Source: Croceitalea marina (lineage in GTDB: Bacteria; Bacteroidota; Bacteroidia; Flavobacteriales; Flavobacteriaceae). From it: a DNA stretch of 64,000 nucleotides. The position numbers and the translations under genes were made by a program. Position 1 is the first letter of the stretch; each line of letters opens with the position of its first letter. The stretch lies in assembly GCF_042684265.1 (NCBI RefSeq), contig NZ_JBHULB010000007.1, positions 558,001-622,000 of the forward strand, written 5' to 3'. Under the pieces are notes generated by a model. That model saw nothing but the letters and a program-made list of their open reading frames with translations, did no database searches and was not told where the DNA came from. Positions 26,501 to 35,230 of this stretch are shown here, in pieces.

Positions 26501-26996
26501 TCTGTTTTAGTAACCACCAAACGGATTCCATGTATTTGGATTTGTAGGTGACATAGGGGTCATCCATATCTACCCAATAGCCTACTTTTTCGGTCATCTC
26601 GTTCCACACATCGGTGTAGCGCATCACCGCTTTTTTACAGGCTGCGTTGTATTCTTCAACAGAAATTTTAGTACCAATATCCTCTTTGGTGATACCCAGT
26701 TCTTTTTCTACACCAAGTTCTATGGGCAGACCATGCGTATCCCAACCCGCTTTGCGCTTGACTTGAAAGCCCTTCATGGTTTTATACCTAGGGAAAATAT
26801 CCTTAATGGTACGCGCCATTACATGATGAATACCTGGCATTCCGTTTGCCGAAGGTGGCCCTTCGTAAAAGACATAACTTTCCTTACCCTCGCGTGTAAC
26901 GACACTTTTTTCGAAGATGTTATTCTCCTTCCAGTAGTCCAATATTTCATCGGCCACTTTTGGCAAGTTCAATCCTTTATACTCTGCAAACTTCAT
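23598..26996 (-). CDS. ileS: Isoleucyl-tRNA synthetase
   Basis: ATG 26996 (MKFAEYKGLNLPKV) is the likely start; the frame can be opened eight codons earlier only from TTG. The 1132-residue class I synthetase charges tRNA-Ile and edits Val. Motifs: PPSANGMPGIHHVMAR (HIGH-type signature), a CP1 editing domain, KMSKRLGNAVDP (KMSKS-type), and an anticodon-binding domain with a long C-terminal extension. The length and extension fit the eukaryote-like (type 2) IleS found in Bacteroidota. The gene is co-directional with the DksA-like gene. Confidence 0.98.
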   Translation of the reverse strand: MKFAEYKGLNLPKVADEILDYWKENNIFEKSVVTREGKESYVFYEGPPSANGMPGIHHVMARTIKDIFPRYKTMKGFQVKRKAGWDTHGLPIELGVEKELGITKEDIGTKISVEEYNAACKKAVMRYTDVWNEMTEKVGYWVDMDDPYVTYKSKYMESVWWLLKQIYDNGLIYKGYTIQPYSPKAGTGLSSHELNQPGTYQDVTDTTVTAQFKAVESTLPESLKRFDHLHFLAWTTTPWTLPSNTALTVGAKIDYVVVATYNQYTFEPVHVILAKNLVNKQFTGKYEHTDEVAVLSGYSMENKKIPYLIAAECKGADLLEIRYEQLIDYASPYQNAENAFRVIAGDFVTTEDGTGIVHTAPTFGADDAMVAKLAEPEVPPLLVLDESKNPVPLVDLQGKFRPELKEFGGKYVKNEYYDDGEAPERSIDVEIAIKLKEENKAFKVEKYVHSYPNCWRTDKPILYYPLDSWFIKVTDIKDRMFELNETINWKPKSTGEGRFGNWLANANDWNLSRSRYWGIPLPIWRTEDGSDQLMIGSVAELKAEMAKAIEAGVLEKDIFEDFVVGDMSEANYDKIDLHKNIVDQITLVSSSGKPMKRESDLIDVWFDSGSMPYAQWHYPFENKDLIDKGETFPADFIAEGVDQTRGWFYTLHAIGTMVFDAVAYKNVVSNGLVLDKEGKKMSKRLGNAVDPFVTLPEHGADATRWYMISNANPWDNLKFDIDGIVEVKRKFFGTLYNTYSFFSLYANIDEFSYAEKEIELADRPELDQWILSELNTIIQKVDEAYNDYEPTRAARVISDFVQENLSNWYVRLSRRRFWKGDYQHDKISAYQTLYTCLKTVAKLSAPIAPFFMDRLYKDLDVVTGKEGFESVHLTNFPAFDKTMVNANLESKMQTAQKISSLVLSIRQKEKIKVRQPLQKIMVPVLNDLQRSEIEAVVDLIKSEVNVKEIELMDDASGILVKQIKPNFKVLGPKFGKEMKAVANAVNALQKEDIQKIEQEGEITLELDNKSINLQLSDVEIFSQDIEGWLVATSGPLTVALDVTIDESLKNEGIARELVNRIQNLRKESGFEVTDKIDLKILKDGFIEKAIAANETYLKSETLTAELVYEERLEEGTEIAFDDVNTKLFIQKH

Positions 26997-27162
26997 ATAG
27001 GCTTTCTTCAAGAATTCCAAGTTTGCAAAAATAAAAATTTAGATGGATTTCAATCGTATTCAGTGACCTAAATGCGTATAATGTGTCTAATGTGTAACGG
27101 TTTACATCTAAAACCTATTTTTAACCGTATATGTACCATAACAAACACAAAAACTATTAAAA

Positions 27163-27552
27163 ATGAAAAAAGTATTTCTTGCCGTATTGGCATTATCAAT
27201 GACAGCTTCTGTTTTAACTTCTTGTAAAGAAGTAGAAAAGAAAGCTGAAGACGCTGCCGAGGCAACAGAAAGTGCATTAGAAGAAGCTGGTGACAACTTA
27301 AAAGAAGCCGGAGACGATCTTAAAGAAGCTGGTGAAAATGCAATGGATAAAGCAAAAGAAGTTGGAGAGGAAATGAAAGAAGGAGCTGAAAGTGCCATGG
27401 ATAGCATTAAAAAAGCTGGTGAAAACTTAAAAGAAGGTGCCGAAAAAATGGGTGCTGACGCTAAAGATGCTATGACCAAAGCCGGTGATGAAGTAAAGGA
27501 TGCCGCTAATAAAGTAGCAAAAGAAGTAGAGGAAGCAACTGACGACCACTAA
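27163..27552 (+). CDS. Small lipoprotein with heptad-like amphipathic repeats
   Basis: A 129-residue lipoprotein with lipobox VLTSC (Cys21). The mature part is almost wholly a charged, Ala/Glu/Lys-rich helix made of imperfect repeats such as NLKEAGDDLKEAGE, with a few 11-residue spacings. It has no aromatic core and little sequence complexity, resembling LEA-like or coiled-coil periplasmic lipoproteins. A structural role at the envelope or a stress-protection role are both possible. It stands alone between the ileS promoter region and a terminator. Confidence 0.85.
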   Translation: MKKVFLAVLALSMTASVLTSCKEVEKKAEDAAEATESALEEAGDNLKEAGDDLKEAGENAMDKAKEVGEEMKEGAESAMDSIKKAGENLKEGAEKMGADAKDAMTKAGDEVKDAANKVAKEVEEATDDH

Positions 27553-27574
27553 ACACTTTTGTTCCAAATCATTT

Positions 27575-27606
27575 AAAAACCCTAGCCTTTATTGGTTGGG
27601 GTTTTT
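27575..27606 (+). terminator. Bidirectional terminator between convergent genes
   Basis: AAAAACCC-TA-GCC pairs with GGT-TG-GGGTTTTT around a short T/A loop, with two wobble pairs. It lies between the lipoprotein gene (plus) and the TonB receptor gene (minus), with T runs usable in both directions. Confidence 0.75.
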
Positions 27607-27610
27607 GTTT

Positions 27611-30025
27611 TTAGAACGTATACCCTAGCCCCAAAATCAAATTTGTGCCCGGTGCTACAATACCTGAAGAGTAGGTACGGTAACGTTGATTCGTAATATT
27701 CTCTAAACTCAATGTGGTTTTTAAGGCATTCGAAATCTGGTACTGCGAGCGAAAGTTAAGCGTATACCAAGATGGTGAAAAAGGGTTGCCGTTTTGGTCA
27801 CTGGCATAAATAAAAGGCTTATTACGTTCTGAAATGGCCAAATCTGCAAAAGGAATTTCGCCATTATAGTTCAAGAAAAAATCTGCCTTAAGTTTCTGGT
27901 TTTTCCATACTAGGTGGGCATCTGCAAAAGTGGGTGCTACGTGGCGTGCAGCAGAATCGGTTCCATCATCATCCTCTTCTACACCCTCAGTTAAAGTCAA
28001 ATTCCCTAAGAAAGACCAATTCTCGTTCATAAAAGCCTCCACGCCAAACTCAAAGCCATATACATAGGCTTTGGCAGCATTCTGTATGGCCTGTACATTG
28101 CTCAATTCTCCATTATATTCAATTTGAGACTGCCCATTGAACTCAAAATCCCTACGCACCAAAGCGTCTACCAAATAGGTGTAAAAAGCGGCGCCTTTCA
28201 ACACCAATTTATCGTTAAAGTTCTTACTTACCCCTAGCTCCGCATTATATGCATATTCAGAAACCAAATCAGGGTTTGGCACTACTACCGAACCAGGTTC
28301 AGAATCAAAAACCTTTCCAATATCATCAATATTTGGTGCCCTAAAACCAGTTGATCCGTTTAAGGTAATCTGTAAATCCGCCTTGGGAAACCAACTCATA
28401 CCCAAACTACCTGTAAGTGCCCCAGAGCTTACGTTGGCCTCCTCAAAAGGAAAGGGAAAAAAGGTAGTATCAAAATCAGCATTTACATAAACCTGACTGT
28501 ATCGCAACCCTGACAACAGGGTCAGATTGGGCTGAATTTGATACTCTCCATTAATATAACCCGCCAGCGTCTGCCAAGTAGAACCATCTGGATGTCTAGA
28601 AACGGCACCCGAGATTTCACCTGTATCAATGTTTAGATTTTGCCCGGTAGAGCCTATTTTATTAAAAATATATTCGGCACCATAGTACAAACGAAGATTA
28701 CCGATTTTCTTGTTTTCAAAATCAAGGTTTAACGATAGGGCATCTACCTGTTCGGTTGTCGTATTTCGAACAACTTCTTGAAAGTTTCTACTAATTCTAC
28801 TTTCTTCAAAAAACTGATAAGCCGACGTAATTTTTAAACCATCGTAAAACCGATTTTTTCCCTGCTGGGTTGCCCTAAAATTGGTCATAAACCATTTTTG
28901 CGGACCGTAGAACCACTCTGCAGAACGAAGGCCAGTACCAGCGTCGTCTGGTCTAATTAGACGGTCGTAACGTGAATAATTAGAAGTTTCGGAATAATAC
29001 AGGCCTAAATCATAATTCCAATTTTTGTTCGGTCGATATCTAAATTTTTGAAGAAAATTAATCTGGTCATAGCCCAAAGGTACTTGTTTTTTAGGGTCGT
29101 TATTCTGTACCAAGATGTCTTGACCATTCTCACGGGCGACAAAATTGTTTCGCAAATACGAGTCAGGGCCATGTTCACCCATCGTTAAATCACCAAAACT
29201 ATTGTAAGTGAAACTAGTGTACGATGCCCAAGTTTGGTGCCCCAAGTTAAAATCTAGGTGTACGGTATTCTCATTATTTGCAGTGGCAAACCGATAGGCC
29301 GCCTTACCTGAAAAAGTAAGGCTATCAGTATATGAAAACCTAGGGTCTTGCGTAAAAAAGTTCATTACCCCACCAATGGCGTCACTACCATAAATAACAG
29401 AGCCCGGACCAAATATAATTTCGGTATTCTTAATGGTGAAAGGGTCTATCGAAATAACGTTTTGAACATTTCCGCCCCTAAAAATGGCGTTGTTCATACG
29501 TACCCCGTCTACAGAGAGTAGTAATCGATTGGTTGCAAAACCTCTAATTAAAGGGCTGCCACCGCCCAACTGACTCTTTTGAACAAAGACCTTACCACTA
29601 TTTTGTAATAGGTCGGCCGAGGTTTGGGGGTTTGTAAACGCAATAGTCCTAGCGTCTATGGCCACTATTTTTTGTGGGACATCTTTGCGTTGTTGTTCCC
29701 ACTTTGAAACAGACATCACCACCTCTTCTAACTGTTCTGGTTTTAAATTTAGATAAACCCGATTTCCTCTTTTTGAAAGTTGGGCAATAGTAGTTGTAAT
29801 AGCCTCATAACTTATGTGTTTAAAGGTAATGCGCTCGTTTTTGCCAAAAATGGAAAGGTCGCAGCTACCGTCAAAATCGGTGACCGCTGTTTTTGATTTA
29901 TCTTGATTAAAAACAGCAACATTGACTATCTCATTGCCAGAATCGGCATCTAAAACAACCGCCTGTTGGGCCATGGTCGCTAAAGAAACTAGAAGGAAAA
30001 AAATAAGCAGAGCTACATTGCGCAT
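27611..30025 (-). CDS. TonB-dependent receptor, heme/hemoglobin-receptor type
   Basis: ATG 30025, one base after the recO stop codon, gives MRNVALLIFFLLVSLATMAQ, a clean signal peptide; the ATG at 30043 lies inside recO. The 804-residue receptor has a carboxypeptidase-regulatory-like domain (residues about 20-100), a plug (SPLIRGFATNRLLLSVDGVR, IFGPGSVIYGSDAIGGVMNF) and a barrel ending LGLGYTF. The plug sequence resembles hemin and hemoglobin receptors, but no heme-handling gene is nearby, so the ligand is uncertain. Tight spacing shows co-transcription with recO. Confidence 0.9.
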   Translation of the reverse strand: MRNVALLIFFLLVSLATMAQQAVVLDADSGNEIVNVAVFNQDKSKTAVTDFDGSCDLSIFGKNERITFKHISYEAITTTIAQLSKRGNRVYLNLKPEQLEEVVMSVSKWEQQRKDVPQKIVAIDARTIAFTNPQTSADLLQNSGKVFVQKSQLGGGSPLIRGFATNRLLLSVDGVRMNNAIFRGGNVQNVISIDPFTIKNTEIIFGPGSVIYGSDAIGGVMNFFTQDPRFSYTDSLTFSGKAAYRFATANNENTVHLDFNLGHQTWASYTSFTYNSFGDLTMGEHGPDSYLRNNFVARENGQDILVQNNDPKKQVPLGYDQINFLQKFRYRPNKNWNYDLGLYYSETSNYSRYDRLIRPDDAGTGLRSAEWFYGPQKWFMTNFRATQQGKNRFYDGLKITSAYQFFEESRISRNFQEVVRNTTTEQVDALSLNLDFENKKIGNLRLYYGAEYIFNKIGSTGQNLNIDTGEISGAVSRHPDGSTWQTLAGYINGEYQIQPNLTLLSGLRYSQVYVNADFDTTFFPFPFEEANVSSGALTGSLGMSWFPKADLQITLNGSTGFRAPNIDDIGKVFDSEPGSVVVPNPDLVSEYAYNAELGVSKNFNDKLVLKGAAFYTYLVDALVRRDFEFNGQSQIEYNGELSNVQAIQNAAKAYVYGFEFGVEAFMNENWSFLGNLTLTEGVEEDDDGTDSAARHVAPTFADAHLVWKNQKLKADFFLNYNGEIPFADLAISERNKPFIYASDQNGNPFSPSWYTLNFRSQYQISNALKTTLSLENITNQRYRTYSSGIVAPGTNLILGLGYTF

Positions 30026-30026
30026 A

Positions 30027-30746
30027 CTAGTCAAAAACTGCATTTAAAACGGCCAAAGACTTGGGTTTTCTAAATCCGTGCAAATGTAATTCAAAATAGA
30101 GAATTACTGATTTTAAAAGTGATTCACGGACACCTTTGGTTATTCTTATCTCTTTAAGTGCATCAAATTTTATGCCCAAAAGTTTTTTGAAATATGTCGT
30201 ATTTTCATTTTCAATTAAAGGGTTCAATGTAGGACTCGAAACAAATTGCCCCTCTAACAAATCGAAATAGGCTGCTGTACCCTCTGACTCCTCTGGATAG
30301 AAGCCCAAAAACTTAGTCAAGTTCACTAAAAACAACAAGTGAAAATCGGCAATTTTTTCATTATGATCCAACCACCGAAAACTATTTTCGAGATAATCGT
30401 ATAAACCCGTGTCTTGCTGTTCTTCTTGAATACTGCTGCCCAACATTTCGGCTAAAAAAAGCACCAAACTATTCTTTACAATATTGGTGTGCAGGGTCTT
30501 ATAAGGATATAATACTTTAACCTCCCTAATGGTTTCTAAAGTTCCTTTATTTTTATGGTTTGCCGTTAATTCTAACTGTGTTAAAGGTTGAAAATAGGCA
30601 GTTTTTAATTTTCCTTTTTTCGAAGCCAGAACTCCCTTAAGCAGATACGATTTTAAGCCGTCTGATTGCGTAAATGCTTTTACAATAAGGCTGGTATCGC
30701 CATATTTTAATGACGAAAGTATAATTGCTTTGGTAGTTACCTGCAT
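30027..30746 (-). CDS. recO: DNA repair protein RecO
   Basis: A 239-residue recombination mediator that loads RecA with RecF/RecR. It has the N-terminal OB-fold (KAIILSSLKYGDTSLIVKAF) followed by a helical domain. There are no zinc-binding cysteines, unlike some RecO proteins. It is followed by the TonB receptor after one base; this pairing is a common oddity of gene order and need not imply a shared function. A small lipoprotein-like gene lies 18 nt upstream on the same strand. Confidence 0.93.
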   Translation of the reverse strand: MQVTTKAIILSSLKYGDTSLIVKAFTQSDGLKSYLLKGVLASKKGKLKTAYFQPLTQLELTANHKNKGTLETIREVKVLYPYKTLHTNIVKNSLVLFLAEMLGSSIQEEQQDTGLYDYLENSFRWLDHNEKIADFHLLFLVNLTKFLGFYPEESEGTAAYFDLLEGQFVSSPTLNPLIENENTTYFKKLLGIKFDALKEIRITKGVRESLLKSVILYFELHLHGFRKPKSLAVLNAVFD

Positions 30747-30764
30747 ATCATCATGCGAAACATG

Positions 30765-31073
30765 CTAGTCTTTGGTGTTCGGATAAACTCTCATAAAATA
30801 GATACTGGTAGTATCTATTTTATGTATAGGCATAGTACTATCGTAGCTAGGTTTAAAAACCGGCATACTATTGTTACTTTGCGCCAATACTTTATCATTC
30901 TTTTGCAAATTGAATAAGTCATTCATATAGTTTGAGTCCTTTGATCCTATCGTCAAAGAATCCATTATCCTAAATTTGGGGTAAGACTTTTGGTTGAATA
31001 TTGGTTTCGTCGGTTTTTGACCAAGTAAAGAACACATGGATAGTGTGGCTAAAACAACCAATATAGTTCGCAT
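30765..31073 (-). CDS. Short exported protein of unknown function
   Basis: ATG 31073 gives MRTILVVLATLSMCSLLGQK, a short signal peptide. The frame could be opened further upstream, but that would run into the gdhA terminator. The mature part is about 83 residues, polar, with Ser/Asn/Lys-rich stretches, and I recognise no domain. It is probably the first gene of the unit leading to recO and the TonB receptor. Confidence 0.65.
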   Translation of the reverse strand: MRTILVVLATLSMCSLLGQKPTKPIFNQKSYPKFRIMDSLTIGSKDSNYMNDLFNLQKNDKVLAQSNNSMPVFKPSYDSTMPIHKIDTTSIYFMRVYPNTKD

Positions 31074-31107
31074 AAGGTATAATTTTATATAAAATGAAGG
31101 TACAAAA

Positions 31108-31138
31108 AATGGCACAAAGGAATTATCCTTGTGCCATT
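31108..31138 (-). terminator. Intrinsic terminator of gdhA
   Basis: An AATGGCACAAAGGA / TCCTTGTGCCATT stem around a short ATTA loop starts about 20 nt past the gdhA stop codon, followed on the minus strand by six T. One unpaired A sits in one arm. Confidence 0.8.
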
Positions 31139-31159
31139 TAATCAATCTTTTAGGGTAAC

Positions 31160-32503
31160 CTATATTACACCTTGTGCTAGCATCGCATCGGCCACTTTTA
31201 CGAATCCGGCGATATTTGCCCCTTTAACGTAGTTGCAATAACCGTCAGCGTCTTTTCCAAATTCTACGCAAGAATTGTGGATATCTTCCATAATGTCTTT
31301 CAATCTTTGGTCTACCTCTTCACGAGACCAACTAATACGAAGAGAGTTTTGTGACATTTCTAACCCTGAAGTAGCAACCCCACCAGCGTTTGAAGCTTTA
31401 CCAGGTGCGAAAAGTATTCTCGCCTCGTGGAACTCATGAATAGCTTCAGGTGTCGATGGCATATTAGCACCTTCTGCTACGCATATACAACCATTTTTAA
31501 TTAGTGTCTTGGCATCGTCTCCGCCTAGTTCATTTTGTGTAGCACAGGGTAATGCAATATCACATGCCACTTCCCAAGGCGTTTTTCCAGCATGGTAAGT
31601 AGCTGAATCGTATTTATCGGCATACTCAGAAATTCTTCCGCGACGGTTGTTCTTTAAATCCATCACAAAAGCCAGTTTTTCGGCATCAATACCGTCATTA
31701 TCATGAATATATCCTCCAGAATCTGAAAGTGTCGATACTTTACCACCAAGCTGCAATACTTTTTCCGCAGCATATTGTGCAACATTACCCGAACCTGAGA
31801 TTACAACCTTTTTACCTTTAAAAGATTCTCCTTTGGTTTTCAGCATGCTATCGGCAAAATAAACGGTACCATAACCTGTAGCTTCTGGGCGAATTAAAGA
31901 ACCGCCCCAAGAACGACCTTTACCTGTTAATACCCCAGTAAATTCATTTCTGATTTTCTTATACATTCCGAAAAGGAAACCAATTTCGCGTGCCCCGACA
32001 CCAATATCACCAGCAGGCACATCGGTATTAGGCCCTATATGTCTATTCAATTCTAACATAAAGGCATGGCAAAAGCGCATTACCTCATCATCAGATTTTC
32101 CTTTAGGGTCAAAATCCGAACCTCCTTTACCACCACCCATGGGTAGCGTAGTTAAACTGTTTTTAAAGACTTGTTCAAAAGCCAAAAACTTTAATACACT
32201 TGCATTTACCGTAGGGTGAAAACGAAGTCCTCCTTTGTATGGGCCAATGGCAGAGTTCATCTGTATGCGATATCCGCGGTTTACATGAATTTCACCATTA
32301 TCATCTACCCATGCCACTCTAAACGATAATAAGCGTTCTGGCTCAACCATTCGTAAAAGAATATTCTTGCCGTTATAAATTTTGTGCTTCGCGATGTACG
32401 GAATTACAGTTTCTGCAACCTCTTGTACAGCTTGAATAAATTCAGGTTCGTGTCCATTTCTAGACTTCACCTCATCCATAAATGCTTTAATCTTTGCTTC
32501 CAT
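31160..32503 (-). CDS. gdhA: NADP-type glutamate dehydrogenase
   Basis: A 447-residue hexameric-type enzyme that makes glutamate from 2-oxoglutarate and ammonium, a main route of nitrogen assimilation. Motifs: GGLRFHPTVN, PMGGGKGGSDFDPKGKSD with the catalytic lysine, PAGDIGVGAREIGF, and the Rossmann core VVISGSGNVAQYAAEK. Length fits the small hexameric class. It appears monocistronic, with a terminator after it and a promoter-like box about 60 nt before it. Confidence 0.97.
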   Translation of the reverse strand: MEAKIKAFMDEVKSRNGHEPEFIQAVQEVAETVIPYIAKHKIYNGKNILLRMVEPERLLSFRVAWVDDNGEIHVNRGYRIQMNSAIGPYKGGLRFHPTVNASVLKFLAFEQVFKNSLTTLPMGGGKGGSDFDPKGKSDDEVMRFCHAFMLELNRHIGPNTDVPAGDIGVGAREIGFLFGMYKKIRNEFTGVLTGKGRSWGGSLIRPEATGYGTVYFADSMLKTKGESFKGKKVVISGSGNVAQYAAEKVLQLGGKVSTLSDSGGYIHDNDGIDAEKLAFVMDLKNNRRGRISEYADKYDSATYHAGKTPWEVACDIALPCATQNELGGDDAKTLIKNGCICVAEGANMPSTPEAIHEFHEARILFAPGKASNAGGVATSGLEMSQNSLRISWSREEVDQRLKDIMEDIHNSCVEFGKDADGYCNYVKGANIAGFVKVADAMLAQGVI

Positions 32504-32565
32504 AAAGGATTGATAATTTGTTAACCCTTAAAAGGGCATATTTTATTGAATTAGGAATTCAACGG

Positions 32566-32573
32566 CAAAATTA
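32566..32573 (-). promoter_or_regulatory. Candidate -7 box for gdhA
   Basis: On the minus strand this reads TAATTTTG, matching the TAnnTTTG element of Bacteroidota promoters; it would start transcription about 56 nt before the gdhA ATG. I did not find a convincing -33 TTG at the right distance, so confidence is modest. Confidence 0.4.
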
Positions 32574-32625
32574 TGCTATTTGTATAATTTGAAGACCTTA
32601 TTTTTGAAAATATTTCAAAAAAAGA

Positions 32626-33780
32626 TTAGCCTATTGCCTGCTCTAAATCTGCAATAAGGTCTTCTGCATCTTCAATACCAACACTAAGCCTTATTAAGGC
32701 ATCTACAACACCACTCTTTTCACGCTCTTCTTTCGGGATACTTGCATGCGTCATGCTCGCCGGATGACCTGCCAAACTTTCTACTCCACCGAGTGACTCG
32801 GCGAGCGTAAAAATCTCTAGTTTTTCTACAATCTTAATAGCATCTTCATAACTGCTACCGTTAGGCACAAAAGAAATCATACCTCCAAAATCATCCATTT
32901 GACTCTTGGCCACATCATGGTTCGGGTGACTTTCAAAACCAGGCCAGTACACTTTTCCAATTTTAGGGTGATTCGCCAAATACGCTGCTACCGCCTTTCC
33001 ATTTTCACAATGCCGCTGCATTCGCACATGAAGCGTCTTTATTCCGCGAAGGGTTAAAAAACTGTCCATAGGGCCACAAACCGCACCACTGGCATTCTGG
33101 ATAAAATATAATTTATCTGCCAAATCTTTGTCTTTAACAACTAAAGCACCTACCACAACATCGCTATGGCCACCTAAATATTTGGTAGCGGAATGCATCA
33201 CAATATCTGCCCCCAAATCTAAAGGTCTTTGTAAATAGGGTGTAGCAAAAGTATTATCTACAGCCAACAACAAGTCATGCTTTTTTGCCAAAGCAGAAAC
33301 TCCTTTAATATCAATAACATTCATCATCGGGTTGGTCGGTGTTTCTACCCAAATCAGTTTGGTGTTTGTATTGATTTTAGCTTCTATTTTATCTAGGGAT
33401 TGCATGCCTATAAAATGGAAAGTGATCCCATATTTTTCAAAAATCTGCTTAAAAATTCGATAGCTGCCACCGTATAGATCATTGGTAGAAACCACCTCAT
33501 CTCCAGGATTCAACAATTTTACTACCGCATCGATAGCTGCCAATCCACTTGCAAAAGCTAATCCATACGAACCATTTTCAATACTGGCCAACGAATTCTC
33601 CAGTGCTGTTCTTGTTGGGTTGGCACTGCGCGAATACTCAAATCCTTTATGACCTCCCGGTGTGCTTTGGGCATAGGTGGAAGTTTGGTATATGGGAGGC
33701 ATCACCGCACCATAGGCGGCATCTGGTTCTTGACCTCCGTGAATTGTTTTACTATTGAATTTTAAATCTTGTTTGCTCAT
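32626..33780 (-). CDS. Trans-sulfuration PLP enzyme (cystathionine gamma-synthase type)
   Basis: A 384-residue PLP enzyme of the Cys/Met metabolism family. Motifs: YSRSANPTR near the N-terminus, FASGLAAIDAVVKLLNPGDEV, VETPTNPMMNVIDI, the PLP lysine in SATKYLGGHSDVV, and GGVESLAGHPASMTHASI. It acts on cystathionine or O-acylhomoserine to form or split the thioether link between Cys and Met biosynthesis. Synthase against gamma-lyase cannot be told by eye. The gene is alone on its strand, divergent from the next lipoprotein gene. Confidence 0.92.
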   Translation of the reverse strand: MSKQDLKFNSKTIHGGQEPDAAYGAVMPPIYQTSTYAQSTPGGHKGFEYSRSANPTRTALENSLASIENGSYGLAFASGLAAIDAVVKLLNPGDEVVSTNDLYGGSYRIFKQIFEKYGITFHFIGMQSLDKIEAKINTNTKLIWVETPTNPMMNVIDIKGVSALAKKHDLLLAVDNTFATPYLQRPLDLGADIVMHSATKYLGGHSDVVVGALVVKDKDLADKLYFIQNASGAVCGPMDSFLTLRGIKTLHVRMQRHCENGKAVAAYLANHPKIGKVYWPGFESHPNHDVAKSQMDDFGGMISFVPNGSSYEDAIKIVEKLEIFTLAESLGGVESLAGHPASMTHASIPKEEREKSGVVDALIRLSVGIEDAEDLIADLEQAIG

Positions 33781-33880
33781 TCTATAAAATTATGATTACA
33801 AAGGTATTGTTAAGTTTTGGAGTAATCAATCTTACCATAACTGAAGACAAGTGCTTATTTTTGACATCTAACTTGCCCTA

Positions 33881-34630
33881 ATGAAAAACTTGTTTTTTTT
33901 CCTATTAACAATACTGCTTTTGCTTGGTTGCGAAAACGAAGCAAAGCTTACGTTTGAAACTACAGAACTTAAAAATAAGTCTTGTAATGACTGCCCAAAA
34001 ATTAAGATTACGATCCCTAGAGCTCTGGGCGAAACCCGTATTGCCGAAAAAGTTAATACGATAGTTGATGAAGAACTCATTTATCATTTAAAATTTGAGG
34101 ATAGTAGTAATGTAAATTCAGTAGAAGAGGCCATGGCTTCATTTAGTAAGGGCTACCAAAGTTTTAAGAACGAATTTAATGACGAAGCTATTGGCTGGGA
34201 AGCAAAGGCGAATGGAGAAATACGTTACGAGAACGCATTCTTGTTATCGATAATTTTAGACACCTATACTTATACTGGTGGGGCCCATGGGCACAGCGAA
34301 TCTATTTTTTTGAATTTCGATAAAGAGAAAAATGTTGAACTAGAAAACTACCAGCTTTTTAAAGATTTAGAGGGTTTTATCGATTTTGCCGAAACAAAGT
34401 TTAGAAATAATCAACAAATTCCGGAACAAGGCTCCATAAACGCTACGGGGTTTATGTTTTCTGGTGAAGTTTTTCACCTACCCGAAAACTTAGGATTCAC
34501 CAAAGAAGGCATTCAACTTATTTACAACCAGTACGAAGTCGCTTCATATGCCGATGGCGCGATTGAATTGCTAATTCCTTATGCGGATGCCAATCAATTT
34601 TTAAAAGAAAAGTACAGAGTGCTAATTTAG
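33881..34630 (+). CDS. DUF4163/DUF3298 lipoprotein
   Basis: A 249-residue lipoprotein with lipobox LLLGC (Cys17). The N-terminal part matches DUF4163 (IPRALGETRIAEKVN), and the C-terminal part matches DUF3298 with TYTGGAHGHSESIFLNFD and GIQLIYNQYEVASYADGAI. The same pair occurs in the anti-sigma factor RsiV, where it binds lysozyme-like ligands. No sigma factor gene is nearby, so that role is unproven here. Confidence 0.85.
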   Translation: MKNLFFFLLTILLLLGCENEAKLTFETTELKNKSCNDCPKIKITIPRALGETRIAEKVNTIVDEELIYHLKFEDSSNVNSVEEAMASFSKGYQSFKNEFNDEAIGWEAKANGEIRYENAFLLSIILDTYTYTGGAHGHSESIFLNFDKEKNVELENYQLFKDLEGFIDFAETKFRNNQQIPEQGSINATGFMFSGEVFHLPENLGFTKEGIQLIYNQYEVASYADGAIELLIPYADANQFLKEKYRVLI

Positions 34631-34650
34631 TTTCAAGTACTATGCGTGAA

Positions 34651-34670
34651 ACTGAGCCTGTCGAAGTGCT
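34651..34670. repeat. Copy of a widespread short intergenic repeat
   Basis: ACTGAGCCTGTCGAAGTGCT, the complement of a short sequence that I know as a recurrent intergenic element in many bacterial genomes (core TTCGACAGGCTCAGT). It lies in the 55-nt gap between the lipoprotein and DinB genes, which converge. AAGTAC at 34635-34640 can pair with GTGCTT at 34666-34671, giving a weak outer stem. Only this copy is seen in the window. Confidence 0.6.
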
Positions 34671-34685
34671 TTCTTAAAATAAAAA

Positions 34686-35153
34686 CTACACCTTTAATAC
34701 TCTTGCCAAGGCCATAATGCTGCCAAGGTGCAATCCTTCATGAAATGCATTAAAGGCAATAGCATCTTCTACAGAGTTCAATTCTACTTTGGGAGTGGTC
34801 ATGTAACTTTTAAAATCCGTGAACATACCATTATTATAATCCGATTTTGTTTTTTCTGGAAGTGAAAAAAGTAATTTTTTGATTTCTTCCACTTCGTTTG
34901 CAGGTGGGTGCCCTTTAGGCGCAGTACCTTTCTGATACTTTTCCACCAATTCTTTAGAAATGTTAAGTGGTAGTCGACTCAATCCATAAACCAATTTTTG
35001 TTCTGTGACCACCACATGGGCAATATTCCACCAGATATTATTATTGAAACCTTTCGGAATTTTAACTAATTCTTCTTTGGGCGTAGTTTCTAAATAATGA
35101 TGTAAACGCTCTCTATTCTTTATTACAATGGTAAACTGTGTTTCCAAGGCCAT
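34686..35153 (-). CDS. DinB-family protein
   Basis: A 155-residue four-helix DinB-like protein with the family's spaced histidines: NIWWNIAHVVVTEQ and AFHEGLHLGSIMALARV. These residues form a metal site used in thiol transfer in some members. It is cytoplasmic, with no neighbour hint of its substrate. It converges with the RsiV-like lipoprotein gene and is divergent from the ArsC-like gene. Confidence 0.85.
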   Translation of the reverse strand: MALETQFTIVIKNRERLHHYLETTPKEELVKIPKGFNNNIWWNIAHVVVTEQKLVYGLSRLPLNISKELVEKYQKGTAPKGHPPANEVEEIKKLLFSLPEKTKSDYNNGMFTDFKSYMTTPKVELNSVEDAIAFNAFHEGLHLGSIMALARVLKV

Positions 35154-35230
35154 ATATTTAAGACAAGGCTAAAAATAGTTCAATTTAATAGAATTAGGTT
35201 TCTTTGCATAAGAATTTTAAGCCACGGAAA

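Noticed and set aside
27108..27479. 123-codon frame antisense to the heptad-repeat lipoprotein
   Set aside because: Repetitive Ser/Ala/Phe composition is the mirror of the repeat gene; the sense frame has a signal peptide and lipobox.
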